This document shows, piece after piece, positions 1-9,425 of a DNA stretch of 64,000 bases. Positions within the stretch are counted from its first letter, which is position 1, and each line of letters begins with the position of its first letter. Source of the stretch: Burkholderia multivorans ATCC BAA-247. GTDB lineage: Bacteria; Pseudomonadota; Gammaproteobacteria; Burkholderiales; Burkholderiaceae. The notes below the pieces were generated by a model. That model worked only from the letters and a program-made list of their open reading frames with translations. It had not been told where the DNA came from and did not search any database. The translations under genes were made by a program, and so were the position numbers. The stretch lies in contig NZ_CP009832.1 in NCBI RefSeq assembly GCF_000959525.1, forward strand, positions 1,984,001 to 2,048,000, written 5' to 3'.

Positions 1-729
1 CACGTAATGCAGACGCACCCACGCGCCGTACTGCGCGGCGAGTTCGCCGAGCGCGGCGACGAGATCGGTCATGCGCGTCTTGATCGGCTTGCCGTTCCAG
101 AAGCCCGTCCGGTATTTGACGTCGACGCCGTACGCGCTCGTGTCCTGCGAGATCACGAGCAGTTCCTTCACGCCCGACTTGAACAGGTTTTCCGCCTCGA
201 GCATCACTTCGGCGACGGGACGCGACACCAGATCGCCGCGCATCGACGGGATGATGCAGAACGTGCAGCGGTGGTTGCAGCCTTCGGAAATCTTCAGGTA
301 CGCATAGTGACGCGGCGTGAGCTTGATGCCGGCCGGCGGCACGAGATCGACGAACGGATCGTGCGGCTTCGGCAGGTGCGAGTGCACGGCCTGCATCACT
401 TCGCCGACCGCATGCGGGCCCGTGACGGCGAGCACCTTCGGGTGCACTTCCTCGATCAGGCCCGAGCCGCTCGCGCTCTTCTTCGCGCCGAGACAGCCGG
501 TGACGATCACCTTGCCGTTCTCGGTCAGCGCTTCGCCGATCGCGTCGAGGCTTTCCTGCACGGCTTCGTCGATGAAGCCGCACGTGTTGACGACGACGAG
601 GTCGGCGCCGTCGTAGGTGCCGGAGATTTCATAGCCTTCGGCGCGCAGCTGGGTGATGATCTGTTCGGAGTCGACGAGCGCTTTCGGGCAGCCGAGGGAA
701 ACGAAGCCGACTTTGGGGGATTGAGACAT
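1..729 (-). CDS. rimO: Ribosomal protein S12 methylthiotransferase RimO (5' part, cut by window edge)
   Basis: Radical-SAM enzyme that adds a methylthio group to an aspartate of ribosomal protein S12. The first 243 codons are in the window and the rest lies beyond position 1. The N-terminal UPF0004 domain shows its three cluster-binding cysteines at residues 14 ([12 protein letters not shown]), 50 (NTCGFIDEA) and 79 (TGCLG). The radical-SAM CxxxCxxC motif is at residues 151, 155 and 158 ([11 protein letters not shown]). [12 protein letters not shown] is typical of RimO and separates it from the related MiaB. The ATG at 727-729 is the natural start, with no strong Shine-Dalgarno sequence before it. 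It is divergent from the small gene at 980. Family identity is near certain. Confidence 0.96.
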   Translation of the reverse strand, partial: MSQSPKVGFVSLGCPKALVDSEQIITQLRAEGYEISGTYDGADLVVVNTCGFIDEAVQESLDAIGEALTENGKVIVTGCLGAKKSASGSGLIEEVHPKVLAVTGPHAVGEVMQAVHSHLPKPHDPFVDLVPPAGIKLTPRHYAYLKISEGCNHRCTFCIIPSMRGDLVSRPVAEVMLEAENLFKSGVKELLVISQDTSAYGVDVKYRTGFWNGKPIKTRMTDLVAALGELAAQYGAWVRLHYV

Positions 730-979
730 CTGGAGTGTGGGGGCGTGGCAGCAAAACCGTGAGTTTACAGCCATTTAGGTTCGCCGAGCCAAAACCGGCC
801 GCGAATGCGTGCAGCGATGCGGCCCTTTCGGCGACGGACGCTGCCGCGCCGGAGCGGCCCGGCGCCGGGCCCTGCCCGTGCACCGCGCGAATTGGCGAAC
901 CGAACGGCCCGACCGCACTGCGCCGCTATGCGAAAATCGAGGCCTTCATCCCTACAACGCAACAGCGACGGAATCCCGC

Positions 980-1231
980 ATGACGACCCACATCACGATC
1001 GAGTTCACCGACCAGGCCGCGGAAGCCATCGGCGAGCAAACCAGCACGAGCTTTTCGTACGATCAGAGCGCGCACCTGCCGCAGCCGGGCGATTTCGTCG
1101 AGCTCGAGCATGCGCCGCAGACGTTTCTCGTGATCGGCCGCGTGTTCTCGCTGAAGGCGAACTTCAGCGCGGTCAAGCTGGTGCTCGACCTGCCGCCGGG
1201 CGACGATCAGGGCCTCGATCCGGCGTACTGA
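980..1231 (+). CDS. Small conserved hypothetical protein (83 aa)
   Basis: I do not recognise a named family. The 83-residue product begins MTTHITIEF, is acidic, and has no signal peptide or membrane segment. Its hydrophobic and charged residues alternate in a way that suggests a small beta-rich domain (for example HAPQTFLVIGRVFSLKA). The ATG at 980 is preferred over the upstream in-frame start at 809 because the 5' extension is arginine-rich shadow sequence. The gene is divergent from rimO and convergent with phaR, so it is probably its own transcription unit. Function is unknown. Confidence that it is a real gene comes from its protein-like composition and its clean placement. Confidence 0.7.
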   Translation: MTTHITIEFTDQAAEAIGEQTSTSFSYDQSAHLPQPGDFVELEHAPQTFLVIGRVFSLKANFSAVKLVLDLPPGDDQGLDPAY

Positions 1232-1351
1232 AAACGCGGCCGCCAACAACGGCATGCCGCGGCGCCGACGCTGCACACGTGCCGCACGTCGCGGCGCCGG
1301 CCGTTCGGCGGCGCTCGCCGCCGCGGCTAGCCGGCCAGCCTCGAACGCGCG

Positions 1352-1918
1352 TTACTTCTTCTCGGGCTCCGATGCGCCCGGCTGCTTGAACGGGAACGTC
1401 GCGAACATCGACTTCGCCTGGTTCTGCATCTGCTCCTGCATCTGCACGAACATGTTCTTCGACTGCTCGATGTAGCTGGTCATCATCCCCTGCATCATCG
1501 GCGCCTGCATGTTCATGAACTGCGACCAGATCTCGGGATTCATCGCGTTGTTTTCGTACAGGTTCTTCGACTGATCCGCGAGCTTGTGCTGGATGTCGAT
1601 GAACGCCTGGATGTTCTTTTCCAGGTACGTGCCCATCATGCCCTGCATCGCGTGTCCGTAGAAACGGATGATCTGCGACAGCATCGACGACGAGAACATC
1701 GGTACGCCGCCGCTTTCCTCCTCGAGGATGATCTGCAGCAGGATGCTGCGCGTCAGGTCTTCGTTCGACTTCGCATCGACGACCTTGAAATCCTCCTGGT
1801 CCAGCACGAGTTGCTTCACGTCGGTAAGCGTGATGTACGTGCTCGTCTCGGTATCGTAAAGCCGGCGGTTCGGATATTTCTTGATGAGCCGCTCGGCCGT
1901 CTTCTTTGTAGTAGTCAT
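1352..1918 (-). CDS. phaR: Polyhydroxyalkanoate synthesis repressor PhaR
   Basis: Cytoplasmic repressor that senses PHB polymer and controls phasin and PHB synthesis genes. The 188-residue product has the PhaR DNA-binding domain at the N terminus (about residues 10-75, with KKYPNRRLYDTETSTYI) followed by the PHB-accumulation regulatory domain (about 75-120). The C-terminal third is methionine- and glutamine-rich (MQAPMMQGMMTSYIEQ, MQEQMQNQ) and could be an amphipathic polymer- or phasin-binding helix. It lies 117 bp downstream of phaB on the same strand and is the last gene of the PHB cluster. Length and motifs fit the family well. Confidence 0.96.
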   Translation of the reverse strand: MTTTKKTAERLIKKYPNRRLYDTETSTYITLTDVKQLVLDQEDFKVVDAKSNEDLTRSILLQIILEEESGGVPMFSSSMLSQIIRFYGHAMQGMMGTYLEKNIQAFIDIQHKLADQSKNLYENNAMNPEIWSQFMNMQAPMMQGMMTSYIEQSKNMFVQMQEQMQNQAKSMFATFPFKQPGASEPEKK

Positions 1919-2035
1919 GTAACGCCTTTGAGTGCAGCGTAGCGCAAGTGACGAATCCCCGCCGCCCGGAACCGGGTGGCGGGGCGCTTCGGAAAGCCCG
2001 AGCCGCGCGCTGTTCGATCCGCGCGGCCCGCGGGT

Positions 2036-2776
2036 TCAGCCCATGTGCAGGCCGCCGTTCAGCGAGAAGTCGGCGCCCGTCGCGAAGCCGGAATCGTTCG
2101 ACGCGAGCCACGCGACGATCGAGCCGATTTCCTCCGGCGTGCCGAGACGGCGCACCGGAATCGTCGCAACGATCTTCTCGAGCACGTCGGGACGGATCGC
2201 CTTCACCATGTCGGTGCCGATATAACCGGGCGACACGGTGTTGACGGTCACGCCCTTCGTCGCGACTTCCTGCGCGAGCGCCATCGTGAAGCCGTGAATG
2301 CCGGCCTTTGCGGTCGAGTAGTTGGTCTGGCCGAATTGCCCCTTCTGGCCGTTCACCGACGAAATGTTGATGATGCGGCCCCAGCCACGCTCGACCATCC
2401 CGTCGATCACCTGTTTCGTCACGTTGAACAGGCTCGTCAGGTTGGTATCGATGACGGCAGTCCAGTCTTCGTGCGTCATCTTGCGGAACACGACGTCGCG
2501 CGTAATGCCCGCATTGTTCACCAGCACGTCGATTTCGCCGACTTCGGCCTTGACCTTGTCGAATGCCGCCTTCGTGGAGTCCCAGTCGCCGACGTTGCCT
2601 TCCGACGCGATGAAGTCGAACCCGAGCGCCTTCTGCTCCTCGAGCCACTTCACGCGGCGCGGCGAGTTCGGGCCGCAGCCTGCGACCACCTTGAAGCCGT
2701 CTTTCGACAGACGCTGGCAGATGCTGGTGCCGATGCCGCCCATCCCGCCCGTTACGTACGCAATTCGCTGAGACAT
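2036..2776 (-). CDS. phaB: Acetoacetyl-CoA reductase PhaB
   Basis: NADPH-dependent reductase converting acetoacetyl-CoA to (R)-3-hydroxybutyryl-CoA, the monomer for PHB. It is a classical short-chain dehydrogenase of 246 residues. The nucleotide-binding motif TGGMGGIG is near residue 10, NNAG near residue 88, and the catalytic serine and YxxxK are in ISSVNGQ and TNYSTAKAG. The ATG at 2774-2776 is chosen because a GGAG lies about 9 nt upstream; an in-frame GTG three codons earlier (2785) is possible but overlaps that ribosome binding site. It lies between phaA and phaR in the usual order. Confidence 0.97.
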   Translation of the reverse strand: MSQRIAYVTGGMGGIGTSICQRLSKDGFKVVAGCGPNSPRRVKWLEEQKALGFDFIASEGNVGDWDSTKAAFDKVKAEVGEIDVLVNNAGITRDVVFRKMTHEDWTAVIDTNLTSLFNVTKQVIDGMVERGWGRIINISSVNGQKGQFGQTNYSTAKAGIHGFTMALAQEVATKGVTVNTVSPGYIGTDMVKAIRPDVLEKIVATIPVRRLGTPEEIGSIVAWLASNDSGFATGADFSLNGGLHMG

Positions 2777-2881
2777 AAATCTCACTCCATTTTTGGGTTT
2801 CGAGAGCCGCCGAAGCGCCCTCCGACTTCACACGGCGCCGCCCGCTGCTGGGCCGGCCGGCGCCGGGATACGGTTCGCCCG

Positions 2882-4063
2882 TTACGGACGTTCGACCGCC
2901 AGCGCGACGCCCATCCCGCCGCCGATGCACAGCGACGCGAGCCCGCGCTTCGCATCGCGCTTGACCATCTCGTGCAGCAGCGTCACCAGGATCCGGCAGC
3001 CCGACGCGCCGATCGGGTGACCGATCGCGATCGCCCCGCCGTTCACGTTCACCTTCGACGTGTCCCAGCCCATCTGCTTGTGCACGGCCAGCGCCTGCGC
3101 CGCAAACGCCTCGTTGATCTCCATCAGATCCAGATCGCCCGGCGTCCAGCCCGCGCGCTCCAGGCATCGGCGCGATGCCGGCACCGGGCCCATCCCCATC
3201 ACGCTCGGATCCACACCGGCGTTCGCATACGCCTTGATCCGCGCGAGCGGCGTCAGGCCCAGCGCCTGGGCCTTCTGCGCCGACATCACGAGCACCGCCG
3301 CCGCGCCGTCGTTGATGCCCGACGCGTTGGCCGCCGTCACCGTGCCGTCCTTCGCGAACGCCGGCTTCAGCCCCGCGAGCGACTCCGCCGTCACGCCGTG
3401 ACGCACGAACTCGTCGGTCGCGAACTGCAGCGGCTCGCCCTTGCGCTGCGGAATCGACACCGGCACGATCTCGTCATTGAAGCGCCCCGCCTTCTGCGCC
3501 GCTTCGGCCTTGTTCTGCGACAGCGCCGCGAACGCATCCTGCTCTTCGCGCGTAATGCCGTATTCCTTCGCGACGTTCTCCGCCGTGATGCCCATGTGGT
3601 ACTGGTTGTACACGTCCCACAGGCCGTCGACGATCATCGTGTCGACCAGCTTCGCGTCGCCCATCCGGAACCCGTCGCGCGAGCCCGGCAGCACGTGCGG
3701 CGCCGCGCTCATGTTCTCCTGCCCGCCCGCCACGACGATCTCCGCGTCGCCCGCGACGATCGCGTTCGCGGCCAGCATCACGGCCTTCAGCCCCGAGCCG
3801 CACACCTTGTTGATCGTCATCCCCGGCACCGCGCTCGGCAGTCCGGCCTTGATCAGCGACTGGCGCGCCGGGTTCTGGCCCGAACCCGCCGTCAGCACCT
3901 GTCCCATGATCACTTCGCTGACCTGCTCCGGCTTCACGCCCGCGCGCTCCAGCACCGCGCGGATCACCGTCGCGCCCAGTTCGGGCGCCGCCACCTTCGC
4001 CAGCGAGCCGCCGAATTTGCCGACCGCGGTCCGCGCGGCCGATACGATCACTACGTCCGTCAT
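2882..4063 (-). CDS. phaA: Acetyl-CoA acetyltransferase (beta-ketothiolase) PhaA
   Basis: Thiolase that condenses two acetyl-CoA to acetoacetyl-CoA, the first step of PHB synthesis. The product has 393 residues, the standard length for biosynthetic thiolases. The acyl-accepting cysteine is Cys88 ([12 protein letters not shown]), the catalytic histidine is in [15 protein letters not shown], and the second cysteine is in [15 protein letters not shown]. It sits between phaC (99-bp gap) and phaB (105-bp gap), all on the minus strand. Nothing is unusual in the sequence. Confidence 0.97.
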   Translation of the reverse strand: MTDVVIVSAARTAVGKFGGSLAKVAAPELGATVIRAVLERAGVKPEQVSEVIMGQVLTAGSGQNPARQSLIKAGLPSAVPGMTINKVCGSGLKAVMLAANAIVAGDAEIVVAGGQENMSAAPHVLPGSRDGFRMGDAKLVDTMIVDGLWDVYNQYHMGITAENVAKEYGITREEQDAFAALSQNKAEAAQKAGRFNDEIVPVSIPQRKGEPLQFATDEFVRHGVTAESLAGLKPAFAKDGTVTAANASGINDGAAAVLVMSAQKAQALGLTPLARIKAYANAGVDPSVMGMGPVPASRRCLERAGWTPGDLDLMEINEAFAAQALAVHKQMGWDTSKVNVNGGAIAIGHPIGASGCRILVTLLHEMVKRDAKRGLASLCIGGGMGVALAVERP

Positions 4064-4162
4064 TTTCCATTCCTCCGAGCCCGCGCGACACGGCGCGTCG
4101 CTGCCGACCCTGTTAAAAAAACTGCGGTGCGTCGGACAGCGTGCGCCGCTGTCCGGCTTTCG

Positions 4163-6028
4163 TCAATCGCGCTGCAATACGTAACGGCCGGGCGCCGGTT
4201 CGATCACCGGGAACTGCGCGGAGCCGAGCTCGGCCGGCGCCGCCACCTTGCGGCCGCCGTACTGGTCGAGCCATTCGATCCAGGTCGGCCACCAGCTGCC
4301 CGGATGCTCGATCGCGCCGGCGAACCAGTCGTCGGCGGCGCTCGGCAGGTCGTCGTCGTTCACCCAGTAGCTGCGCTTTTTCTTCGCGGGCGGATTGATC
4401 ACGCCGGCGATGTGGCCCGAGGCGCCGAGCACGAACTTCAGCGGGCCCGTCAGGATCGACGTCGACGCATAGGCCGTCTGCCACGGCACGATGTGATCCT
4501 CGCGCGACCCGTAGATGAAGGTCGGCACGTCGATGCGCGACAGATCGACCGGCTCGCCGCAGACGGTCAGCGCGCCCGGCTCACGCAGCTTGTTCTCGAG
4601 ATACGTATTGCGCAGGTACCACGCGTACATCGGCCCCGGCAGGCTCGTCGAATCGCTGTTCCAGTACAGCAGGTCGAACGGCGCCGGCGTGCGGCCCTTC
4701 AGGTAGTTGTCGACGACGTAGTTCCAGACGAGATCGTTCGGGCGCAGGAACGAGAACGTGTTCGCGAATTCGACGCCGCGCATCAACCCGGGCGGCGTCC
4801 CGTTCTTGCCGCCGATCGTCTGCTCGCGCATCTGCACGTGCGCCTCGTCGACGAACACGTCGAGCACGCCCGTATCGGAGAAATCGAGCATCGCGGTGAG
4901 CAGCGTCATCGACGCGGCCGGATGTTCGCCGCGCGCAGCGAGCACCGCGAGCGCGGTCGCGAGCATCGTGCCGCCGACGCAGAAGCCGAGCGTATTGATC
5001 TGTTCGCGTCCGCTCACCTGCTGCACCGCGTCGATCGCGGCGAGCAGCCCTTCGTTCATGTAGTCGTCCCACGTCTTGTGCGCGACCGACGCATCGGCAT
5101 TGCGCCACGACACGAGAAACACCTGATGGCCGCTCGACACCGCGTGCGCGACGAGCGAGTTCTCGGGCTGCAGATCGAGGATGTAGAACTTGTTGATGCA
5201 CGGCGGCACGATCAGCAGCGGCCGCTCGAACACCTTCGCCGTCTTCGGCGTGTACTGGATCAGCTGGATCAAGTCGTTCTCGTAGACGACCGCGCCTTCC
5301 GCGCACCCGAGATTCTTGCCGACGACGAATTGCGATTCGTCGGTCTGCGAAATCTTGCCGCGCTGCAGATCGCCCAGCAAGTTCATCATCCCCTGCCGCA
5401 GGCTTTCGCCCTGCGTTTCGAGAATCGACTTCTGCGCATCGGGATTCAGCGCGAGGAAGTTGCTCGGCGCGGCGGCGGCCGTCCACTGCTGCACGGCGAA
5501 ACGGATGCGCTCGCGCGTTTTCGGATCGGTCTCGAGCGCGTCGGCGAGTTCCTGCAGATAGCGTGCATTGAGCAGATACCACGCGGCCGCGAATGCATGG
5601 GCCGGCGATGCCTTCCATGCGTCGCCGCTGAAGCGCCGATCCTTCAGTTCGGGAGCCTCGAGCTTCGCTGCGGCCGCCTGCTGCATCAGCGCGACGCAGT
5701 CGCGCGCATAGTCGGCCTGCAGCTTCTGCAGCCGCTCGGGCGGAATCGCCGCGACCGGCAGCGTGAGCCCCGCGAACGGCGACGCCATCGCGCCGAAATC
5801 GGGCATCGACGGCATCTGGAACGGGAACGACTTCGGAAACTGGAACGTAGCGAACGGATTGACGGCAGCCGACGCAGTCGCGGCACGCGCCGGATCGGCA
5901 AAATCGCGCCATGCGTTCAGCCAAGCTTCGAACATCTGCTGCATCGGCTGCGCCGCGGAACCGAATCCCGTATTGCCCGCGGAAGTGCCCGCCGCAGCGG
6001 ACGTCGACGAATTTTTCGATGCTGTCAT
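4163..6028 (-). CDS. phaC: Class I poly(R)-hydroxyalkanoic acid synthase PhaC
   Basis: Polymerises (R)-3-hydroxyacyl-CoA into PHB on the granule surface. The 621-residue product has the family's N-terminal domain (about 1-250) and a C-terminal alpha/beta-hydrolase domain. The lipase-like box is GFCVGG with nucleophile Cys350. The aspartate and histidine of the triad are in SREDHIVPW and ASGHIAGVINPP. The first 30 residues are serine-, alanine- and glycine-rich and probably disordered. It is the first gene of phaC-phaA-phaB-phaR. No phasin gene is seen nearby. Length fits class I synthases, which act without a PhaE or PhaR subunit partner. Confidence 0.97.
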   Translation of the reverse strand: MTASKNSSTSAAAGTSAGNTGFGSAAQPMQQMFEAWLNAWRDFADPARAATASAAVNPFATFQFPKSFPFQMPSMPDFGAMASPFAGLTLPVAAIPPERLQKLQADYARDCVALMQQAAAAKLEAPELKDRRFSGDAWKASPAHAFAAAWYLLNARYLQELADALETDPKTRERIRFAVQQWTAAAAPSNFLALNPDAQKSILETQGESLRQGMMNLLGDLQRGKISQTDESQFVVGKNLGCAEGAVVYENDLIQLIQYTPKTAKVFERPLLIVPPCINKFYILDLQPENSLVAHAVSSGHQVFLVSWRNADASVAHKTWDDYMNEGLLAAIDAVQQVSGREQINTLGFCVGGTMLATALAVLAARGEHPAASMTLLTAMLDFSDTGVLDVFVDEAHVQMREQTIGGKNGTPPGLMRGVEFANTFSFLRPNDLVWNYVVDNYLKGRTPAPFDLLYWNSDSTSLPGPMYAWYLRNTYLENKLREPGALTVCGEPVDLSRIDVPTFIYGSREDHIVPWQTAYASTSILTGPLKFVLGASGHIAGVINPPAKKKRSYWVNDDDLPSAADDWFAGAIEHPGSWWPTWIEWLDQYGGRKVAAPAELGSAQFPVIEPAPGRYVLQRD

Positions 6029-6385
6029 TACCTGCCTTACCGGTGATTCGTGAGCGTCAATCGCGAAATCCTGCTCGCGCGCGGCATGCCGGCTGCGAGC
6101 CGGGCCGTCATGCCCTGGAGAGGCGTCTCCAGATTCTGCCGCAGTGCGGTATTTTTATCATTATCGTTTTCCCCATGTGAAGCCGTGCGTCAAACCACCG
6201 AACATTCGAACACCGCAATAATCGGCGGAAAACAGGCGGGACAAGGGTTTCGGGGAAACATAAAACATTTTGTCCAACGCGACTCCCGGATTTTTCAATC
6301 GGTCAAGCATACTGCCCACCATTGCCGCATCAATATCGAGATAAATCGATTGCGCGGCGCAGCAGACACGCTGTGCACGCATCGG
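6029..6385. other. Intergenic region upstream of phaC (357 bp, probable pha promoter and leader)
   Basis: This stretch between phaC and pgeF is visibly richer in A+T than its neighbours, especially 6140-6350. It has no convincing gene. On the strand reading into phaC several TTGACx hexamers occur (for example around 6190 and 6300), but none is paired with a good -10 at 16-18 bp, so I do not call a promoter. A perfect 7-bp inverted repeat lies at 6115-6132 and a short CTGC/GCAG dyad at about 6136-6144. Both could be PhaR or other operator sites. Confidence 0.5.
6115..6132. repeat. Inverted repeat in the phaC upstream region
   Basis: Perfect 7-bp arms CTGGAGA and TCTCCAG are separated by GGCG, about 90 bp before the phaC start codon. 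It may be a protein-binding site or a hairpin in the 5' untranslated RNA. No T-run follows on the phaC-sense strand, so it is not an intrinsic terminator. Confidence 0.6.
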
Positions 6386-7225
6386 TCAATCGGCCAGCCA
6401 GATCGCCGCGGCCATCCTGCCCGTCACGCGGTCGCGGCGATACGAATAGAAACGCGCGCGCTCGGTGAGCGTGCATGCGTCGCCGCCGCTCACGTGCACG
6501 ACGCCGGCCCGCGCGACACGCACGCGCGCAAGCGCGTACAGATCGGCCAGATACTTGCCCGGCGCGCCGTCGATCGCGACGAACGCACGACCGGTTTCAT
6601 CATGCTCCGACTGCGTGGCCGTGTCGAGAAACGCGTCGCGCACGTCCGCACCGACTTCGAACGCGCGCGGCCCGATCGCCGGGCCGAGAAACGCATGGAC
6701 GTCGGCCGCGGCGCCGCCGGCCAGCGCCGCGACACGCGCGGCCGTCTGCTCGACGATGCCGGCCGCGAGCCCGCGCCAGCCCGCATGGGCGGCGCCCACC
6801 GCGCGGCCGTGCGCATCGCACAGCAACACGGGCAGGCAGTCGGCCACCATCACGACGCACACGGCGCCCGCGCGATCGGTGACGCTCGCGTCGGCCTGCA
6901 CCGGCGTCGCGCAGTCGCCGGCCGACGCGATCACTTCGTCCGCGCGCACGATCTGCGCGCCGTGCACCTGCTCGAGCCACGCGGCGCGCGGACGCCCGGT
7001 CAGCGCGAGCAGTCGCGCGCGGTTCTGCGCGACATGCGCGGGATCGTCGCCGGTATGCAAGCCGAGATTCATGCCGCCCGGCAGCGCGGCACCGTCCTGC
7101 CAGCGGCCGTACGGCCCTTCGCTGACGCCGCCGTCGCGCGTCGTGATCAACGCGCGCACGCGCGGCGACACCTGCCAGTCCGGCAGCACGCAGTCCCGCC
7201 AGCTCAGCGGCGTGGGGTTCGTCAT
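6386..7225 (-). CDS. pgeF: Peptidoglycan editing factor PgeF (DUF152/YfiH family)
   Basis: Cytosolic zinc-dependent enzyme of the multicopper-polyphenol-oxidase-like (YfiH) family. Family members remove mis-incorporated amino acids from UDP-MurNAc precursors and can act on purine nucleosides. The 279-residue product has the conserved His-Cys-His metal set: the His in EQVHGAQIV, the Cys in VADCLPVLLCD and the His in AAHAGWRGLAAG, plus the LGPAIGP motif. The start at 7225 (MTNPTPLSWRD) is chosen because the upstream extension lies inside the end of rluD in another frame. It is separated from rluD by five bases, so the two are probably co-transcribed. Confidence 0.9.
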   Translation of the reverse strand: MTNPTPLSWRDCVLPDWQVSPRVRALITTRDGGVSEGPYGRWQDGAALPGGMNLGLHTGDDPAHVAQNRARLLALTGRPRAAWLEQVHGAQIVRADEVIASAGDCATPVQADASVTDRAGAVCVVMVADCLPVLLCDAHGRAVGAAHAGWRGLAAGIVEQTAARVAALAGGAAADVHAFLGPAIGPRAFEVGADVRDAFLDTATQSEHDETGRAFVAIDGAPGKYLADLYALARVRVARAGVVHVSGGDACTLTERARFYSYRRDRVTGRMAAAIWLAD

Positions 7226-7230
7226 CGGCT

Positions 7231-8430
7231 TTACTCCCTCTCGTCGTCCGGATACGACGCTTCGTCGTGGTAATCGCCGCCGAAATCGTCGTCGATGCCG
7301 TCGTCGTCGAATTCCTCGTCGTTCTGCCCGAAACCGAGCGCCTCGACGAGCGCGGTCATGTCGTCGGGCAGCGTACAGCGCCACTGCATCGCACTGCCCG
7401 TGACCGGATGCACGAGCCCGAGCCGCCACGCGTGCAGCGCCTGCCGCGCGAAGCCGCCCGGCAGCGGCGCGACCGAGCGCTTGCCGCGCGCACGTCCGTA
7501 CACCGGATCGCCGAGCAGCGGATGCCCGACATGCGAACAATGCACGCGGATCTGGTGCGTGCGGCCCGTTTCGAGATCGCACTGGATCGCCGACACCGGC
7601 TGACGGTGCCACAGGCATGTGTCAACCGTGCGGAAATGCGTGCGCGCCGGCTTGCCCGACGCGCCGGTGACGACGGCCATGCGCGTGCGTTCGCGCGGAT
7701 CGCGCCCGATCGGCGCGTCGATCGTCCCTTCGTCGGGCATCGCGCCCCACACGAGCGCGAAATAGCGGCGCTTGACCGTGCGCGCCTGCAGCTGGCGCAC
7801 GAGATCGGTCTGCGCGGCCAGTGTGCGCGCGATCACCATCAGGCCGGACGTCTCCTTGTCGAGCCGATGCACGATGCCCGCGCGCGGCAGGCCGGCCGCG
7901 GCGTCGCCGTAGCGATGCAGCAGCCCGTTCAGGATCGTGCCGCTCCAGTTGCCGGCCGCGGGATGCACCACGAGCCCGGCCGGCTTGTTGATGACGACGA
8001 GCGCGTCGTCTTCGTAGACGATGTCGAGCGGCACCGGCTCGGGTGTGAACGCAAGCTGTTCGGGCAGCAGATCGGGCACGAGCTCGATCGTCGCGCCGAG
8101 CGGCACCGGCTGGCGGATCTTCGCCGGCGCGCCGTCGACGCGCACACGCTGCGCATCGATCCAGCTCTGCAGCCGGCTGCGCGAGAATTCGGGAAACAAC
8201 TGGGCAAGCGCCTTGTCGAGACGCTCGCCCGCGAGCGACGCGGGCACTTCGACAACGCGCGGCGCATCGTCGCCGCCGCCGGACGGCGCAACAGGCGGCT
8301 GCAACGCGTCGCCGATCAGATCGTCGTCGAGGGAATCCCCGAGGGCAGCGTCGGCGGGCCGATCGCTTGGGCTATAATCTTCGCGATTTGACGTGCCCGA
8401 GCGGGCATTCTGCGAACTTGAACGGGTCAT
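7231..8430 (-). CDS. rluD: 23S rRNA pseudouridine synthase RluD
   Basis: Makes pseudouridines in helix 69 of 23S rRNA. The 399-residue product has an S4 RNA-binding domain (about 70-125, with [16 protein letters not shown]) and the RluA-type catalytic domain containing the active-site aspartate in [12 protein letters not shown]. Both ends are extended: about 60 residues at the N terminus rich in Asp and Ser, and a very acidic C-terminal tail ([18 protein letters not shown]). The first ~20 codons overlap the likely promoter of the divergent gene bamD. A later start is possible but none is clearly better. Confidence 0.93.
   Translation of the reverse strand: MTRSSSQNARSGTSNREDYSPSDRPADAALGDSLDDDLIGDALQPPVAPSGGGDDAPRVVEVPASLAGERLDKALAQLFPEFSRSRLQSWIDAQRVRVDGAPAKIRQPVPLGATIELVPDLLPEQLAFTPEPVPLDIVYEDDALVVINKPAGLVVHPAAGNWSGTILNGLLHRYGDAAAGLPRAGIVHRLDKETSGLMVIARTLAAQTDLVRQLQARTVKRRYFALVWGAMPDEGTIDAPIGRDPRERTRMAVVTGASGKPARTHFRTVDTCLWHRQPVSAIQCDLETGRTHQIRVHCSHVGHPLLGDPVYGRARGKRSVAPLPGGFARQALHAWRLGLVHPVTGSAMQWRCTLPDDMTALVEALGFGQNDEEFDDDGIDDDFGGDYHDEASYPDDERE
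8373..8378 (+). promoter_or_regulatory. Probable -10 element of the bamD promoter
   Basis: A perfect TATAAT lies 94 bp before the bamD start codon, inside the 5' coding part of the divergent rluD. No good -35 hexamer is visible at 16-18 bp, so the call rests on the -10 alone and on its position in front of bamD. Confidence 0.45.
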
Positions 8431-8471
8431 TTAGACTGGGTCACCGAGACTTGAAGCTAGGACATGCGAGC

Positions 8472-9296
8472 ATGACGAATTCGACCAAACGCACGGCTAA
8501 AACCGTCGCCGCCCGGGCTGCGGCGGTAGCGGCCGCGGCCCTCATCGCCGGCTGCCACGGCTTGCCGCAGAAGCAGGACGAGACGGCTACCTGGTCGAAC
8601 AACAAATTATACTCAGAGGCCCAGGACGCCCTGTCCGGCGGCGACTGGGGCAAGTGCGCGAAATATTTCGAGGCGCTGCAAGGTCGCGATCCGTTCGGCC
8701 ATTTCGCGCAGCAGGCGCAGATCAACGTCGCGTACTGCAACTGGAAGGACAACGAACCGGCCGCCGCCGATCAGGCCGTCGACCGCTTCATCCAGCTCCA
8801 CCCCGATCATCCCGACATCGCATACGCGTACTACCTGAAAGGGATGATCCACTTCAACGACGATCTCGGGCTGTTCGGCCGCTTCTCCGGGCAGGACATG
8901 AGCGAGCGCGACCCGCAGGCGCTGCGCGAGTCCTACGACGCGTTCAAGGTCGTCGTCGATCGCTATCCGAAGAGCAAATACGCGCCCGACGCAGCGGCAC
9001 GGATGCGCTACATCGTGAACGCGCTCGCGTCGCACGAAGTGCATGCGGCCGACTACTACTACCGGCGCGGCGCGTATGTCGCGGCCATCAACCGCGCACA
9101 GCTCGCGATCAAGGACTACAAGGGCGCGCCGGCCATCGAGGACGCGCTGCACATCATGGTCCTGTCGTACCAAAAGCTGAATCAGCCGCAGCTCGCCGAA
9201 GACACGAAGCGCGTGCTCGCGGGCACGTTCCCGGACAGCCCCTACATCACGGGCCGCGCGCGTCCCGGCACGAAGAAGTCGTGGTGGCAGTTCTGA
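8472..9296 (+). CDS. bamD: Outer membrane protein assembly factor BamD (ComL-type lipoprotein)
   Basis: Essential lipoprotein of the BAM complex that inserts beta-barrel proteins in the outer membrane. The 274-residue product starts MTNSTKRTAK, has an Ala-rich signal peptide and lipobox LIAGC with the lipidated cysteine at about residue 28. The mature protein consists of five tetratricopeptide-like repeats (for example LYSEAQDALSGGDWGKCAKYF and AYYLKGMIHF). The downstream ATG at 8472 is used because the extension upstream would bury the signal peptide. It is followed by a strong terminator and is divergent from rluD. Its partner bamB is also in this window. Confidence 0.95.
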   Translation: MTNSTKRTAKTVAARAAAVAAAALIAGCHGLPQKQDETATWSNNKLYSEAQDALSGGDWGKCAKYFEALQGRDPFGHFAQQAQINVAYCNWKDNEPAAADQAVDRFIQLHPDHPDIAYAYYLKGMIHFNDDLGLFGRFSGQDMSERDPQALRESYDAFKVVVDRYPKSKYAPDAAARMRYIVNALASHEVHAADYYYRRGAYVAAINRAQLAIKDYKGAPAIEDALHIMVLSYQKLNQPQLAEDTKRVLAGTFPDSPYITGRARPGTKKSWWQF

Positions 9297-9332
9297 GCGA
9301 TGCCGCATGCCGCGCGAACGCGGCAGCCATAG

Positions 9333-9360
9333 AAAAACCCGGCCTGCGAGCCGGGTTTTT
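9333..9360. terminator. Bidirectional intrinsic terminator between bamD and dinG
   Basis: An 8-bp stem (AACCCGGC/GCCGGGTT) with a 6-nt loop is flanked by A5 on the left and T5 on the right. It can terminate bamD on the plus strand and dinG on the minus strand. Confidence 0.9.
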
Positions 9361-9425
9361 CATTGGTGCGAGACGCCGGCCGACGGCGATGCGACCGGCG
9401 GCGGCCGCACGGGCCGCCCTTGCCG

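Noticed and set aside
1976-6046. Very long plus-strand open frame (over 1300 codons) antisense to the PHB genes
   Set aside because: It covers phaB, phaA and phaC exactly in the reverse direction. Its product is Arg/His-rich and low in Ile, Lys and Asn, as expected of a GC-rich shadow frame.
6161-6382. 73-codon minus-strand frame in the phaC upstream region
   Set aside because: No ribosome binding site, no family resemblance and AT-rich intergenic composition. More likely promoter and leader sequence.
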